From Mesopusillimonas faecipullorum (GTDB lineage Bacteria; Pseudomonadota; Gammaproteobacteria; Burkholderiales; Burkholderiaceae_B): 64,000 nt of DNA. Location: contig NZ_JACDXW010000001.1 of the NCBI RefSeq assembly GCF_020539505.1, positions 248,001 to 312,000 of the forward strand. The letters run 5' to 3'. How positions within the stretch are numbered: position 1 is the stretch's first letter; every line of letters begins with the position of its first letter. A model generated the notes under the pieces. The model saw nothing but the letters and a program-made list of their open reading frames with translations. It did no database searches and was not told the origin of the DNA. This document shows positions 9,395 to 16,803 of the stretch, piece by piece. The position numbers and the translations under genes are program-made.

Positions 9395-9418
9395 AAAAAA
9401 GCCCGCACAGAGGCGGGC
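9395..9418 (-). terminator. Rho-independent terminator after the tRNA pair
   Basis: On the minus strand the sequence reads GCCCGC, loop, GCGGGC, then TTTTTT. It lies about 85 bases downstream of tRNA-His and would end the tRNA-Thr/tRNA-His transcript. Confidence 0.75.
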
Positions 9419-9502
9419 AAACTTCTCTAATTGTTTTTTGTTCTCTATTTCGGAGTATGAAAAATCATCTTGTTTGTAAGGTGATGATTTTCCAAAGAAT
9501 TC

Positions 9503-9579
9503 TGGGGTGACCGATGGGGCTCGAACCCACGACAACCGGAATCACAATCCGGGACTCTACCAACTGAGCTACGGTCACC
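9503..9579 (-). tRNA. tRNA-His (GTG)
   Basis: Full cloverleaf on the minus strand: acceptor GTGACCG pairs with CGGTCAC, the anticodon stem CCGGA/TCCGG encloses TTGTGAT (anticodon GTG), and the T loop is GGTTCGAGCC. The extra 5' G (G-1) typical of tRNA-His pairs with the C before the encoded CCA. It lies downstream of tRNA-Thr on the same strand. Confidence 0.97.
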
Positions 9580-9651
9580 ACTGTTTTTACTGCAACTGCT
9601 TTTCACTGCCTGATACTACTTGGTGCTGCCATCATACCGCGTTGTAGCGAC

Positions 9652-9727
9652 TGGTGCCGATGAAAGGAATTGAACCCTCGACCTTCTCATTACGAATGAG
9701 CTGCTCTACCGACTGAGCTACATCGGC
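9652..9727 (-). tRNA. tRNA-Thr (CGT)
   Basis: Cloverleaf on the minus strand: acceptor GCCGATG with CATCGGC, anticodon stem CTCAT/ATGAG around TTCGTAA (anticodon CGT, reads ACG), T loop GGTTCAATTCC, encoded CCA. It follows the AI-2E permease gene by 52 bases and precedes tRNA-His by 72 bases. Confidence 0.97.
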
Positions 9728-9779
9728 AAGCGATGCACCAAGCCAGCTATTATACATATATTTTCTGGCTTGTGTGTGG

Positions 9780-10832
9780 CTAGCTCTCTTGGGAGGCGGA
9801 AGGCAGCAGCGCCCACACAGCCATGAACAAGGCGGCAATAAGCGGGCCGATAACGAAGCCGTTCAAACCGAAGGTGGTTAAGCCCCCAAGGGTGGAAATC
9901 AGAATAACGTAATCGGGCATTTTGGTGTCTTTGCCTACCAGCACAGGGCGCAACACGTTGTCGACCAAGCCTATGACCAGCACGCCGTAAGCGGCTAGGA
10001 TGATGCCGTGCAGGATGTCGCCCGTGACGAGGTAATAGATTGCCACAGGCAGCCAGATCAAGGCCGCACCGACTGCGGGCAGCAATGATAGAAAAGCCAT
10101 GACCACGCCCCAGAGTAACGCGCTTTGAATGCCCAGCACCCAAAATATCAAGCCACCCAATGCCCCTTGGGTGGCCGCCACCACAATATTGCCTTTCAGG
10201 GTGGCACGAACGACCGCCACAAATTTGCGGATAAGCAACTGTTTGTGCGGATTGCTGAGTGGGACGACTGAAATGATTTTGCGCATCAATTGCGCGCCGT
10301 CGCGAAAGAGGAAGAACAGCAAATACAGCATGATGCCTAGGCTGACGACAAAGCCAAAGGTGTTTTGCCCGATGTTGACGGCATGTGAGGCCAGAAACCG
10401 GCTAGCCTGAAGCATGCTGCTGGAGAGCTTTTCTTGAATACTGAAGATGTCAGTCAGCCCGAAGCGGTCAAGCAGGCTGTGCAGGCCTGGAGGCAAAGCG
10501 TTGACGACCTGGTCGAAATACGAACCCAGGTTCAGTTGCCCGCCTTCCATGCGGTTGTAGAGCTCTATGCCCTCTTTCAATAGCGAACTAGCCAACAGAA
10601 TGAGCGGCAAAATGACGATGAGCAGGCAGATGAGCACCGTACCCAAGGCCGTTAGATTGGGCGAGCGAGGAAAGCGGCTCTGCAGCTTGCGGTGCAAAGG
10701 CATGAAGCTGATGGCCAAAATGGCGCCCCAGAAGATGGCACCATAGTAAGGCAACAGTAGCCAGATGAAGGCCAAAGTGACGATGATCAGCAACACCATA
10801 AAAGTGCGGAAATGCAGACGGCGATCGTTCAT
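9780..10832 (-). CDS. AI-2E family permease
   Basis: A 350-residue integral membrane protein of the AI-2E (PF01594) family, with about eight hydrophobic segments: a pair at the N-terminus (MVLLIIVTLAFIWLLLP, then GAIFWGAILAISF), a long soluble stretch (about residues 85-155), and a C-terminal bundle ending LTTFGLNGFVIGPLIAALFM. ATG at 10832 opens the familiar short charged N-terminus (MNDRRLHFRTF); the open frame continues 34 codons upstream without family character. Members export diverse solutes or act in sodium/proton exchange; the AI-2 name should not be taken literally. Immediately upstream of the tRNA pair. Confidence 0.87.
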   Translation of the reverse strand: MNDRRLHFRTFMVLLIIVTLAFIWLLLPYYGAIFWGAILAISFMPLHRKLQSRFPRSPNLTALGTVLICLLIVILPLILLASSLLKEGIELYNRMEGGQLNLGSYFDQVVNALPPGLHSLLDRFGLTDIFSIQEKLSSSMLQASRFLASHAVNIGQNTFGFVVSLGIMLYLLFFLFRDGAQLMRKIISVVPLSNPHKQLLIRKFVAVVRATLKGNIVVAATQGALGGLIFWVLGIQSALLWGVVMAFLSLLPAVGAALIWLPVAIYYLVTGDILHGIILAAYGVLVIGLVDNVLRPVLVGKDTKMPDYVILISTLGGLTTFGLNGFVIGPLIAALFMAVWALLPSASQES

Positions 10833-11013
10833 ATAGCCTCTAGGATCTGGTCGCGGCCGAAGGTGGATTCGCGGATGGACGTAAGTATACCTAGTGTCTA
10901 GGCGTCCAGAAATGACAGTTTGAAAGGGCGGCAATGCGATTGGATTGCCGATGAGCCCGTGAGCTAATAATATGTCGCCTTGTAATAATTCTTTTCATAA
11001 CAGAGAAGTTTTC

Positions 11014-12570
11014 ATGGCTTCATCGAGTACTCCAGACCGAACGAAGATGCGACTGGGGGCGTCTGCTAACGACCCAGCGTTACCCGTTTGGTTGTTACCT
11101 GCCTTGCTGTGCGGCATGGTCTTGCTGTGGGCGGGACTGGTGGGCGTGACTCATCAAGCACCTGATCTCGATGGCATGGAGGAACTGGTGTGGGCTTCCA
11201 GCTTCGAATGGGGTTATTACAAGCATCCCCCGCTTCCCACTTGGTTTCTGTATCCATTGACCTGGCTGTTCGGTAAACCGGTGTGGCTGCCATTCTTGGC
11301 GGCGCAAGTGCTCACAGCGCTGGCGCTATGGTTCATTTGGCGTTTGGGTTGCGAATGGACGACTCCTGCGCGGTCCTTGATAGCGGTGCTGGCATTGTCC
11401 ACCACGGCGTACTTCTCGATGCGGGGGACGATATACAACCACAACACGGCGCAGCTGTGGTCTGTCGCTGCCGCCACGTGGTTTTACTATCGTGCACTCA
11501 AATACGAACGCCTTTCCAGTTGGCTGGCCTTGGGGCTGCTTGTCGGCTTGGCTTTTCTCACTAAGTACAGTGTGGTGGTGCAGTTGGCTGCCTTTGCCTT
11601 GTTTGCGCTCAGGCAAGGGTATTGGCGCCGCCCTTCATTTTGGAAGGGGGCCTGTCTTGCTGCGGTGCTGTTCCTGCTGGTGGTGACACCGCACCTGATA
11701 TGGTTGGTTCAGTCCGATTTTGCACCACTCGCCTATCTTGAGTCCCGCAGCGCTGAAGACATGGGCCTGGGCAAGCGCTTGGCTGAAATATGGGGTTTTC
11801 TAAGCGACCAATTGGCTCGCAACAGCCCTTTGCTAGTGGCGTGGTTGGCCCTGGCTTGGTGGAATCGGCGTACAGGCAATCGCTCTGCAAATAGCTACGC
11901 CCACGATTTGGCCGATTGGGACAAGTCCTTCTTGTTGTGGGTGGGCTTGGGCCCCCTGGGTCTGACAGTGCTGGTGGCGCTGCTCACAGGCTCGGTATTG
12001 GCGGCTTCCTGGGCTACGACTTTCTTCATTTTGTACGGCTTTTTTATCTTTTGGTGGCTGTCGGGCGACGTGCGCTTGAACTTACGCCGTATGTTGGTGC
12101 TGGTGGTCGGTCTGCACGTGCTGATGGCGGTTGCCTACAGCGTGGCACGCGGGCCGGTAGCCTACCAATTGGGGCGGGACTCGCGCCCTACGTTTCCAGG
12201 TCCGCAGCTGGCAGCGCAAATGCATGCGCTTTGGCAAGAACATGTTCCAGGCACGCCCTTACGTTTAGTAGCCGCTGAAACCTGGTTGGGGGGCAATATC
12301 GCTGTTCATGTCAGTCCACAAACTCAAGTGTTCATCGATGCGAATTTTCAGAAGTCGCCTTGGTTAGACCCGGCGACCACGCTGGAGTGTGGTGCTCTAG
12401 TGGTTTATGACAACAATGAAGACTTCGTTGCCGAAGATCTCATACTCCTGCGAGGCCATTCAGCCTGGAGCGGCGTCGTCCAGCAACGGTGGTCTTCAGA
12501 AAAAAGCCCCATGCTGGAAATAGCATGGGGCATTCTTCCGCCTACCGAGCGCTGCCTGGTTGCCCAGTAA
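11014..12570 (+). CDS. GT39/ArnT-like membrane glycosyltransferase
   Basis: A 518-residue polytopic protein of the dolichyl-phosphate-mannose/ArnT superfamily (GT-C). The first periplasmic loop has DLDGMEELVWASSFEWGYYKHPP, including the acidic residues and the YYKHPP signature of this group; about ten transmembrane helices follow and a soluble C-terminal domain ends the protein. It likely transfers a sugar from a polyprenyl-phosphate donor to lipid A, LPS or protein at the periplasmic face. ATG at 11014 is preceded by AGAGAAG; an earlier ATG at 10972 is also open. The final codons contain a hairpin that serves as terminator for the convergent gene (see 12500-12531). Confidence 0.83.
   Translation: MASSSTPDRTKMRLGASANDPALPVWLLPALLCGMVLLWAGLVGVTHQAPDLDGMEELVWASSFEWGYYKHPPLPTWFLYPLTWLFGKPVWLPFLAAQVLTALALWFIWRLGCEWTTPARSLIAVLALSTTAYFSMRGTIYNHNTAQLWSVAAATWFYYRALKYERLSSWLALGLLVGLAFLTKYSVVVQLAAFALFALRQGYWRRPSFWKGACLAAVLFLLVVTPHLIWLVQSDFAPLAYLESRSAEDMGLGKRLAEIWGFLSDQLARNSPLLVAWLALAWWNRRTGNRSANSYAHDLADWDKSFLLWVGLGPLGLTVLVALLTGSVLAASWATTFFILYGFFIFWWLSGDVRLNLRRMLVLVVGLHVLMAVAYSVARGPVAYQLGRDSRPTFPGPQLAAQMHALWQEHVPGTPLRLVAAETWLGGNIAVHVSPQTQVFIDANFQKSPWLDPATTLECGALVVYDNNEDFVAEDLILLRGHSAWSGVVQQRWSSEKSPMLEIAWGILPPTERCLVAQ
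12500..12531 (-). terminator. Terminator for the MetE-like gene, inside the GT39 coding end
   Basis: Minus-strand reading: GCCCCATGCT, six-base loop, AGCATGGGGC, then TTTTTT. The 10-bp stem is perfect. It lies 68 bases past the stop of the minus-strand gene and about 40 bases before the stop of the plus-strand glycosyltransferase, whose last codons it therefore also encodes. Confidence 0.85.
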
Positions 12571-12598
12571 GCGCCACGGTCATTAAAAAAGCTGAGGC

Positions 12599-13720
12599 TT
12601 AGATGCCGCCCCAGACTTCCTCGGCTACTTCGATGACCAAGCGCAGTTTCTTGCGCTGGTCTTCGACGGCGATGTCGTTCCCGTGCACGGTGCTAGAGAA
12701 GCCACACTGGGGCGACAGCGCCAGTTGTTCCAGAGGCGCGTACTTGGCGGCTTCGTCAATGCGGCGCTTCAAGTCGTCTTTGCTTTCCATCGTGCCGACC
12801 TTGGTGGTGACCAAGCCCAGAATGACGATTTTGTTCTTGGGCAGGAAACGCAGGGGGCGGAAGTCGCCACTGCGGTCGTCGTCGTATTCCAGGAAGTAGG
12901 TATCGACGTCCATTTCCGCCAGCAGGGCTTCGGCGACGGGCTCGTAGTTGCCTTCGGCTGCATAGGTGCTTTTGAAGTTGCCACGGCACAGGTGAATACC
13001 CAGCGTCATGCCGGCGGGTTTCTGGGCGACCACACGGTTGATGAAGCTGGCGTAACGATGCGGCAATTCGTTGGGGTCGTCACCACGTTGGCGAGCCGCT
13101 TCACGCATTTTTTCGTCGCACAGGTAAGCCAAGTTGGTGTCGTCCAGTTGCACGTAGGTGCAGCCGGCCTCAGCCAGCGAGCGCAGTTCGGCGCCGTACG
13201 CGTCGGCAACGTCTTGGTAGAAGTCGGGGTCCAGGGTGGGGTAGTGGGCTTCGCTGATGCCGCCACGACCGCCACGGAAGTGCAGCATGGTGGGCGAGGG
13301 GATGCACACCTTAGCCGTGTGGCCTGCCGAGATTTGCGACTTCAGGTATTCAAAATCGGCGCGTTGGATGTCTTTGACGTGACGAACCTTATCCACCACC
13401 GTGATTTTGGGTGGCGACAACTGCAGGGTGCCGTCTGGTTTTTCTACCGCAAAGGGGGAGTCGGCATGGACACCACCCAGTTGCTGCAGGAAGTCGACGT
13501 GGAAGAAGGTACGGCGAAACTCGCCATCAGTAATGCTTTTCAGACCGACGTCTTCTTGAAACTTGACGATCTCGGCAATGGCTTTGTCTTCTACCGCACG
13601 CAGTTGCTCGGCATTGATTTGGCCTTTGGCGAACTGGTCACGTGCCTCGAGCAGGTACTTGGGGCGCAGAAAACTGCCGACTTGATCGGCGCGGAAAATC
13701 TGGGGTGTATGCTGGGTCAT
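12599..13720 (-). CDS. MetE C-terminal-domain-like methyltransferase
   Basis: A 373-residue single-domain homologue of cobalamin-independent methionine synthase (COG0620, YxjG/YxjH-like). It has RADQVGSFLRP at the start, SITDGEFRR, the zinc-ligand HXC in LGIHLCRGN (about residue 245) and the second cysteine in LSPQCGFSS (about 340). It lacks the N-terminal folate-binding half of full MetE, so the methyl donor is probably not the usual triglutamate folate; homologues use other donors or act in O-demethylation. The start is ATG at 13720 (MTQHTPQIFRADQ). A strong terminator follows. Monocistronic. Confidence 0.85.
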   Translation of the reverse strand: MTQHTPQIFRADQVGSFLRPKYLLEARDQFAKGQINAEQLRAVEDKAIAEIVKFQEDVGLKSITDGEFRRTFFHVDFLQQLGGVHADSPFAVEKPDGTLQLSPPKITVVDKVRHVKDIQRADFEYLKSQISAGHTAKVCIPSPTMLHFRGGRGGISEAHYPTLDPDFYQDVADAYGAELRSLAEAGCTYVQLDDTNLAYLCDEKMREAARQRGDDPNELPHRYASFINRVVAQKPAGMTLGIHLCRGNFKSTYAAEGNYEPVAEALLAEMDVDTYFLEYDDDRSGDFRPLRFLPKNKIVILGLVTTKVGTMESKDDLKRRIDEAAKYAPLEQLALSPQCGFSSTVHGNDIAVEDQRKKLRLVIEVAEEVWGGI

Positions 13721-13906
13721 GAGTCAGCCTGAAAAAGAAAGGTACAAAAGGTGTGCGGGCCATTTTATAGGAGAAACGCCCACAGGTCGCCACCCCCATA
13801 AGTTGCATCGGCATGTCGTAAACCTCGTATCATTGCCGTTTTGCAATCTTCTCGGCTAGGTGCTTTCCCAATTGAAAGGGGCCTGGTCGCATGCGGTGGG
13901 TGAAGT

Positions 13907-14518
13907 ATGGATATGTCGATGTTTTGGTCTTTTATCTTGTACGCAGCCATTACATCCATCACCCCCGGCCCTAATAATGTCATGGTGACAGCCTGCGGTG
14001 TGAACTTCGGCTTTCGCAAAACCTTGCCCGCTATTCTAGGCGTAGGCTTTGGTTTTAGTGTCATGGTGTTTATGGTGGGGCTGGGGGCGGGGTCTTTATT
14101 GGGTACCTCGGGCCCCTTATTCGAAACCATACGTTGGTTGGGTATAGCGTATTTGCTATATCTAGCCTATGGCTTGGCCACGGCGGGCGCTGCCAAGCTA
14201 GACAGCACCGTTGTAAAACCTTGGGGTTTTCTGCCTGCTGCCCTGTTTCAATGGGTCAACCCCAAAGCCTGGATCATGATTGCCGGGGCGGTCGTCGTTT
14301 ACACCAATCCGCAAAGTGGTGTGATGACCTACCTGATGATCGCCGCGCTATATGCCCTGATCGGTATTCCCTGCGTCGCCGCCTGGGCAGTCATGGGAGA
14401 CGCTTTACGTCACGTACTTAGCGATTCGCGCAAGATGCGTTGGTTCAATCTTGCTATGGCGGCTTTACTGGTTTGGTCCGTACTGGGTTCGGTTAAAGAG
14501 TCGCTGGGGTGGGCTTGA
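13907..14518 (+). CDS. LysE/RhtB-family amino-acid exporter
   Basis: A 203-residue, six-helix LysE-type exporter. It has the family signature SITPGPNNVMV near the N-terminus, a glycine-rich second helix and QWVNPKAWIM in the middle (about residue 115), a conserved LysE/RhtB element. It should export an amino acid or related metabolite from the cytoplasm. The substrate cannot be told from sequence. It stands alone, upstream of ssrA. Confidence 0.88.
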   Translation: MDMSMFWSFILYAAITSITPGPNNVMVTACGVNFGFRKTLPAILGVGFGFSVMVFMVGLGAGSLLGTSGPLFETIRWLGIAYLLYLAYGLATAGAAKLDSTVVKPWGFLPAALFQWVNPKAWIMIAGAVVVYTNPQSGVMTYLMIAALYALIGIPCVAAWAVMGDALRHVLSDSRKMRWFNLAMAALLVWSVLGSVKESLGWA

Positions 14519-14651
14519 GTGCACCCTTGAAAAACCTCCTTCCGGCGCCATATAGGCTTCAAGGTTAGCTTGCGGTAAGCAGGGGGCGGAACTTTAATAA
14601 GTAATGCCTGTCTTACGATAAGATTGTCGAGTACAATCCTTGCTTCACATT

Positions 14652-15015
14652 GGGGTCGATCTGGCTTCGACGTGGGTCACGAAACAGAGTAGTGCATGCC
14701 GAGCACCAGTTCGCTCGTAAATCCACTGGAAAACTACAAACGCCAACGACGAGCGTTTCGCTCTAGCCGCTTAAGCGGTGAGCCGCTGCACTGATTTGTC
14801 TTTGGGTCAGGTAGGGCAACCTACAGCAGCGTCATTTTCAAAGAATCGGGTCTGATCGGGTCACTAGTTCAAACCCTAAATTAAAAGTGAATCGCCAAGG
14901 AAGGGCCTGTCGGTTGGCATGATCCAAGGTTAAAACTCAAAATGAACTGACTAAGCATGTAGGGCTGCCTGCAGAGGGCTTGCGGACGGGGGTTCAATTC
15001 CCCCCGACTCCACCA
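14652..15015 (+). ncRNA. ssrA: tmRNA (transfer-messenger RNA)
   Basis: One-piece tmRNA of 364 nt. The 5' end GGGGTCGATCTGGCTTCGACG pairs with the 3' end CGACTCC followed by ACCA to form the tRNA-like acceptor, and the T arm reads GGGTTCAATTCCC. The tag frame begins with the resume codon GCC at 14742 and reads ANDERFALAA, then TAA at 14772-14774. This is the tag expected for Alcaligenaceae/Burkholderiales. It rescues stalled ribosomes and marks the truncated proteins for ClpXP. Confidence 0.97.
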
Positions 15016-15040
15016 AGACATCTAGGGTAAAACCTTCCAA

Positions 15041-15074
15041 AACCCGCAATCCTATTTGGTTTGCGGGTTTTTTC
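15041..15074 (+). terminator. Rho-independent terminator of ssrA
   Basis: AACCCGCAA and TTGCGGGTT form a perfect 9-bp stem around an 11-base loop, and run into TTTTT. It lies 26 bases after the tmRNA CCA end. Confidence 0.85.
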
Positions 15075-15241
15075 TTGTCAATTTCATTCAGTCCAATTCA
15101 TTAAAAACCCGCTTTCCTGCCAGTGGCGTCCAGCGCCTCAGCGCTGGCTTTGGAAAACGCGATTACCGGGTGTATGTCGCTCATGGCGCGCCCTGAAGAC
15201 CTCTGAATCGTAGCAGACCGCCCCCGCCGCACTTGCGTGGA

Positions 15242-15667
15242 TCAATGAGAATGGCCCGTGGCGGGCTCGATGAATAGATCCGCACTCACGCCAAAGCGCG
15301 CGACCAGGGCGGCAATCTGACGGGCGTTGAGCATCCGGCGGCCTGACAGAATCTCGGATACCACCCCCTGGCTACCGATCTCCGGCAAATCCGATTGCGT
15401 CAGCCCGTGCTGCTCCATGAAAAATCGCAGCATGTCACGTGGAGACGCCTGCGGCAGCTGATACTGCCTGTCATCGTAGTCCGCAATCAAGCCACTTACC
15501 AGGCCGAACAGGCCAGAAAGCTCCCCACCCTCTCCTGCCAGACCGCTGTCAATCAGCGCGTCAGCGAGCTCCACCATGCGTGTATAGCCCTCATCATCAT
15601 GAATGGGGCCGAGCCCCGTGACGCCCCGCAGCGCCGCCCAGCTCGCTCGAATGTCGTTCAGATTCAT
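15242..15667 (-). CDS. higA: HigA-type antitoxin (HTH)
   Basis: A 141-residue HigA/XRE antitoxin. The C-terminal helix-turn-helix is clear: HGLTQSDLPEIGSQGVVSEILSGRR (about residues 88-112). The N-terminal half is the acidic helical region of larger HigA proteins. ATG at 15667 overlaps the toxin stop as ATGA, so translation is coupled; this decides the start over a TTG nine bases upstream. HigA neutralises HigB and represses the operon. The toxin gene upstream has lost its N-terminus, so this antitoxin may now be an orphan. Confidence 0.88.
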   Translation of the reverse strand: MNLNDIRASWAALRGVTGLGPIHDDEGYTRMVELADALIDSGLAGEGGELSGLFGLVSGLIADYDDRQYQLPQASPRDMLRFFMEQHGLTQSDLPEIGSQGVVSEILSGRRMLNARQIAALVARFGVSADLFIEPATGHSH

Positions 15668-15873
15668 TTCTTCCAATCTCCCTTGTCGTACTCGGAATGC
15701 GTCAGTACGTGCTTGATGTATACCAACTGATGCGCCGCATGCAAGAAAGCGATCAAGCGATACTTGTTGCCGCCGATATCGAACACATACAAATCACCTA
15801 CCCTGTCCACACTACCGAACTGCTGGCGCCTATGCCCAGCAAGAGAACAGCACAGAGTCAGCGCCTTAGCCAA
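15664..15873 (-). pseudogene. higB: higB toxin remnant, N-terminus missing
   Basis: The reading frame encodes the C-terminal 60 or so residues of a HigB-family mRNA interferase: FGSVDRVGDLYVFDIGGNKY, then YIKHVLTHSEYDKGDWKK, the conserved end. Family members are about 95-100 residues and begin with an IISRKALREFW-type helix that is absent here. Reading upstream in frame gives [18 protein letters not shown], which does not match, and then a stop; no ATG exists. The homology breaks off about 50 bases from the stop of the adjacent SMR gene, so the 5' end was probably lost in a rearrangement that joined the two. An alternative is translation from TTG at 15873, giving an inactive 69-residue fragment. 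Confidence 0.7.
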
Positions 15874-15883
15874 TGCCTTCGCG

Positions 15884-16224
15884 TCAATGCGCTGACATCT
15901 TTGAGAAAAGATTGATGGTTAGTACACCCGCCACGATTAAAACCATACCTATAACGGCGGGCCAATCGAGACTTTGTTTGAAGAGCAGCCAGCCAACCAA
16001 GGAGATCAAAACAATACCGACGCCAGACCAAATGGCATAGGCGATACCAACCGGCATGGTTTTGAGAGTCAGGGACAAGAACCAGAAAGCGCCAAGGTAG
16101 CCCAACGCAACCACCACCGTCGGGACGAGCTTTGTAAATGATTCAGAAGACTTCAGTGCGGAGTTGCTACCACCTCGAAGACGATGGCTATCAACAGGTA
16201 GATAGCTGCTGGTGAATTAAGCAT
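15884..16224 (-). pseudogene. SMR (EmrE-like) multidrug efflux gene, 1-nt frameshift
   Basis: Reading from ATG at 16224 gives [20 protein letters not shown], the first helix with the essential glutamate of small multidrug resistance proteins, then a stop. In the next frame the protein continues as [13 protein letters not shown] and through [32 protein letters not shown] and the fourth helix to MSAH. One missing base in the ACTCCGCA stretch (about 16160-16164; expected ACT-TCC-GCA) explains the break. The intact gene would encode 113 residues, the normal length. As written it makes no functional transporter; a sequencing error is the main alternative. Confidence 0.85.
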
Positions 16225-16318
16225 AAACACCCTAACTCAAAGAGTCTGAAATTTTCTCATATTCATTTTCCTACGGGCTTGATTAAGGGACACAAACGCC
16301 GTGCTGCGGCAATTGGCA

Positions 16319-16774
16319 CTAATAGGCCCGCGCCTTTCCGCGGCTAATAGCCAGGCGTACGGACGCCTCGGGCAAGCTCTGTTGCAGCGGTGCCATGGCA
16401 GCCACCGCTGTCGGGAAATCGGCATAGCGCACCAGCGCAATACCAGTAGCTGGGGAATATTGAATCGACGCTGGGGCGGGACCGGTGGTTGTGCCTGAAC
16501 GAATCTCGGCTTCCGATGCTCCGGTGACAAGGATTTCGTTTGCACTGCTTACTACCAAACCGCGACTATCAACCAATAAGCTGGCGCCATCGACACCTTT
16601 CTGCGGCAGCAGACGGTAGGATTGCTTGCCTACGTTGTAAGTCGGCAGATCGATGAGTTGGCCGAGCTCGTCGGCCGAAATTCTGCTGCCAGGCGTATAT
16701 GTACCGGCAGCTTCAGCACCAACAACCAGCAGAACCGCAGCGACGCCGCCCAAAATACTATTGATCCATTTCAT
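16319..16774 (-). CDS. Secreted protein next to the subtilase, unknown family
   Basis: A 151-residue protein I do not recognise. It has a signal peptide (MKWINSILGGVAAVLLVVGA, cleavage near AEAA) and a predicted alpha/beta body without cysteines. The stop of the upstream subtilase gene is only 29 bases away on the same strand, so the two are almost certainly co-transcribed. A small secreted partner of a subtilase could be an inhibitor or intermolecular chaperone, but no I9 propeptide motif is obvious, so this is only a hypothesis. Central region: SLLVDSRGLVVSSANEILVT; C-terminus ISRGKARAY. Confidence 0.7.
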   Translation of the reverse strand: MKWINSILGGVAAVLLVVGAEAAGTYTPGSRISADELGQLIDLPTYNVGKQSYRLLPQKGVDGASLLVDSRGLVVSSANEILVTGASEAEIRSGTTTGPAPASIQYSPATGIALVRYADFPTAVAAMAPLQQSLPEASVRLAISRGKARAY

Positions 16775-16803
16775 GATGTGTCCTTGTGTCAGGCAAGGCC
16801 TAT

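Noticed and set aside
9780-10832. Autoinducer-2 export by the AI-2E permease
   Set aside because: The family name is historical; nothing in the window (no luxS or lsr genes) supports a quorum-sensing role.
12683-13732. 349-codon open frame on the plus strand
   Set aside because: It lies entirely antisense to the well-supported MetE-like gene and has no family motifs.
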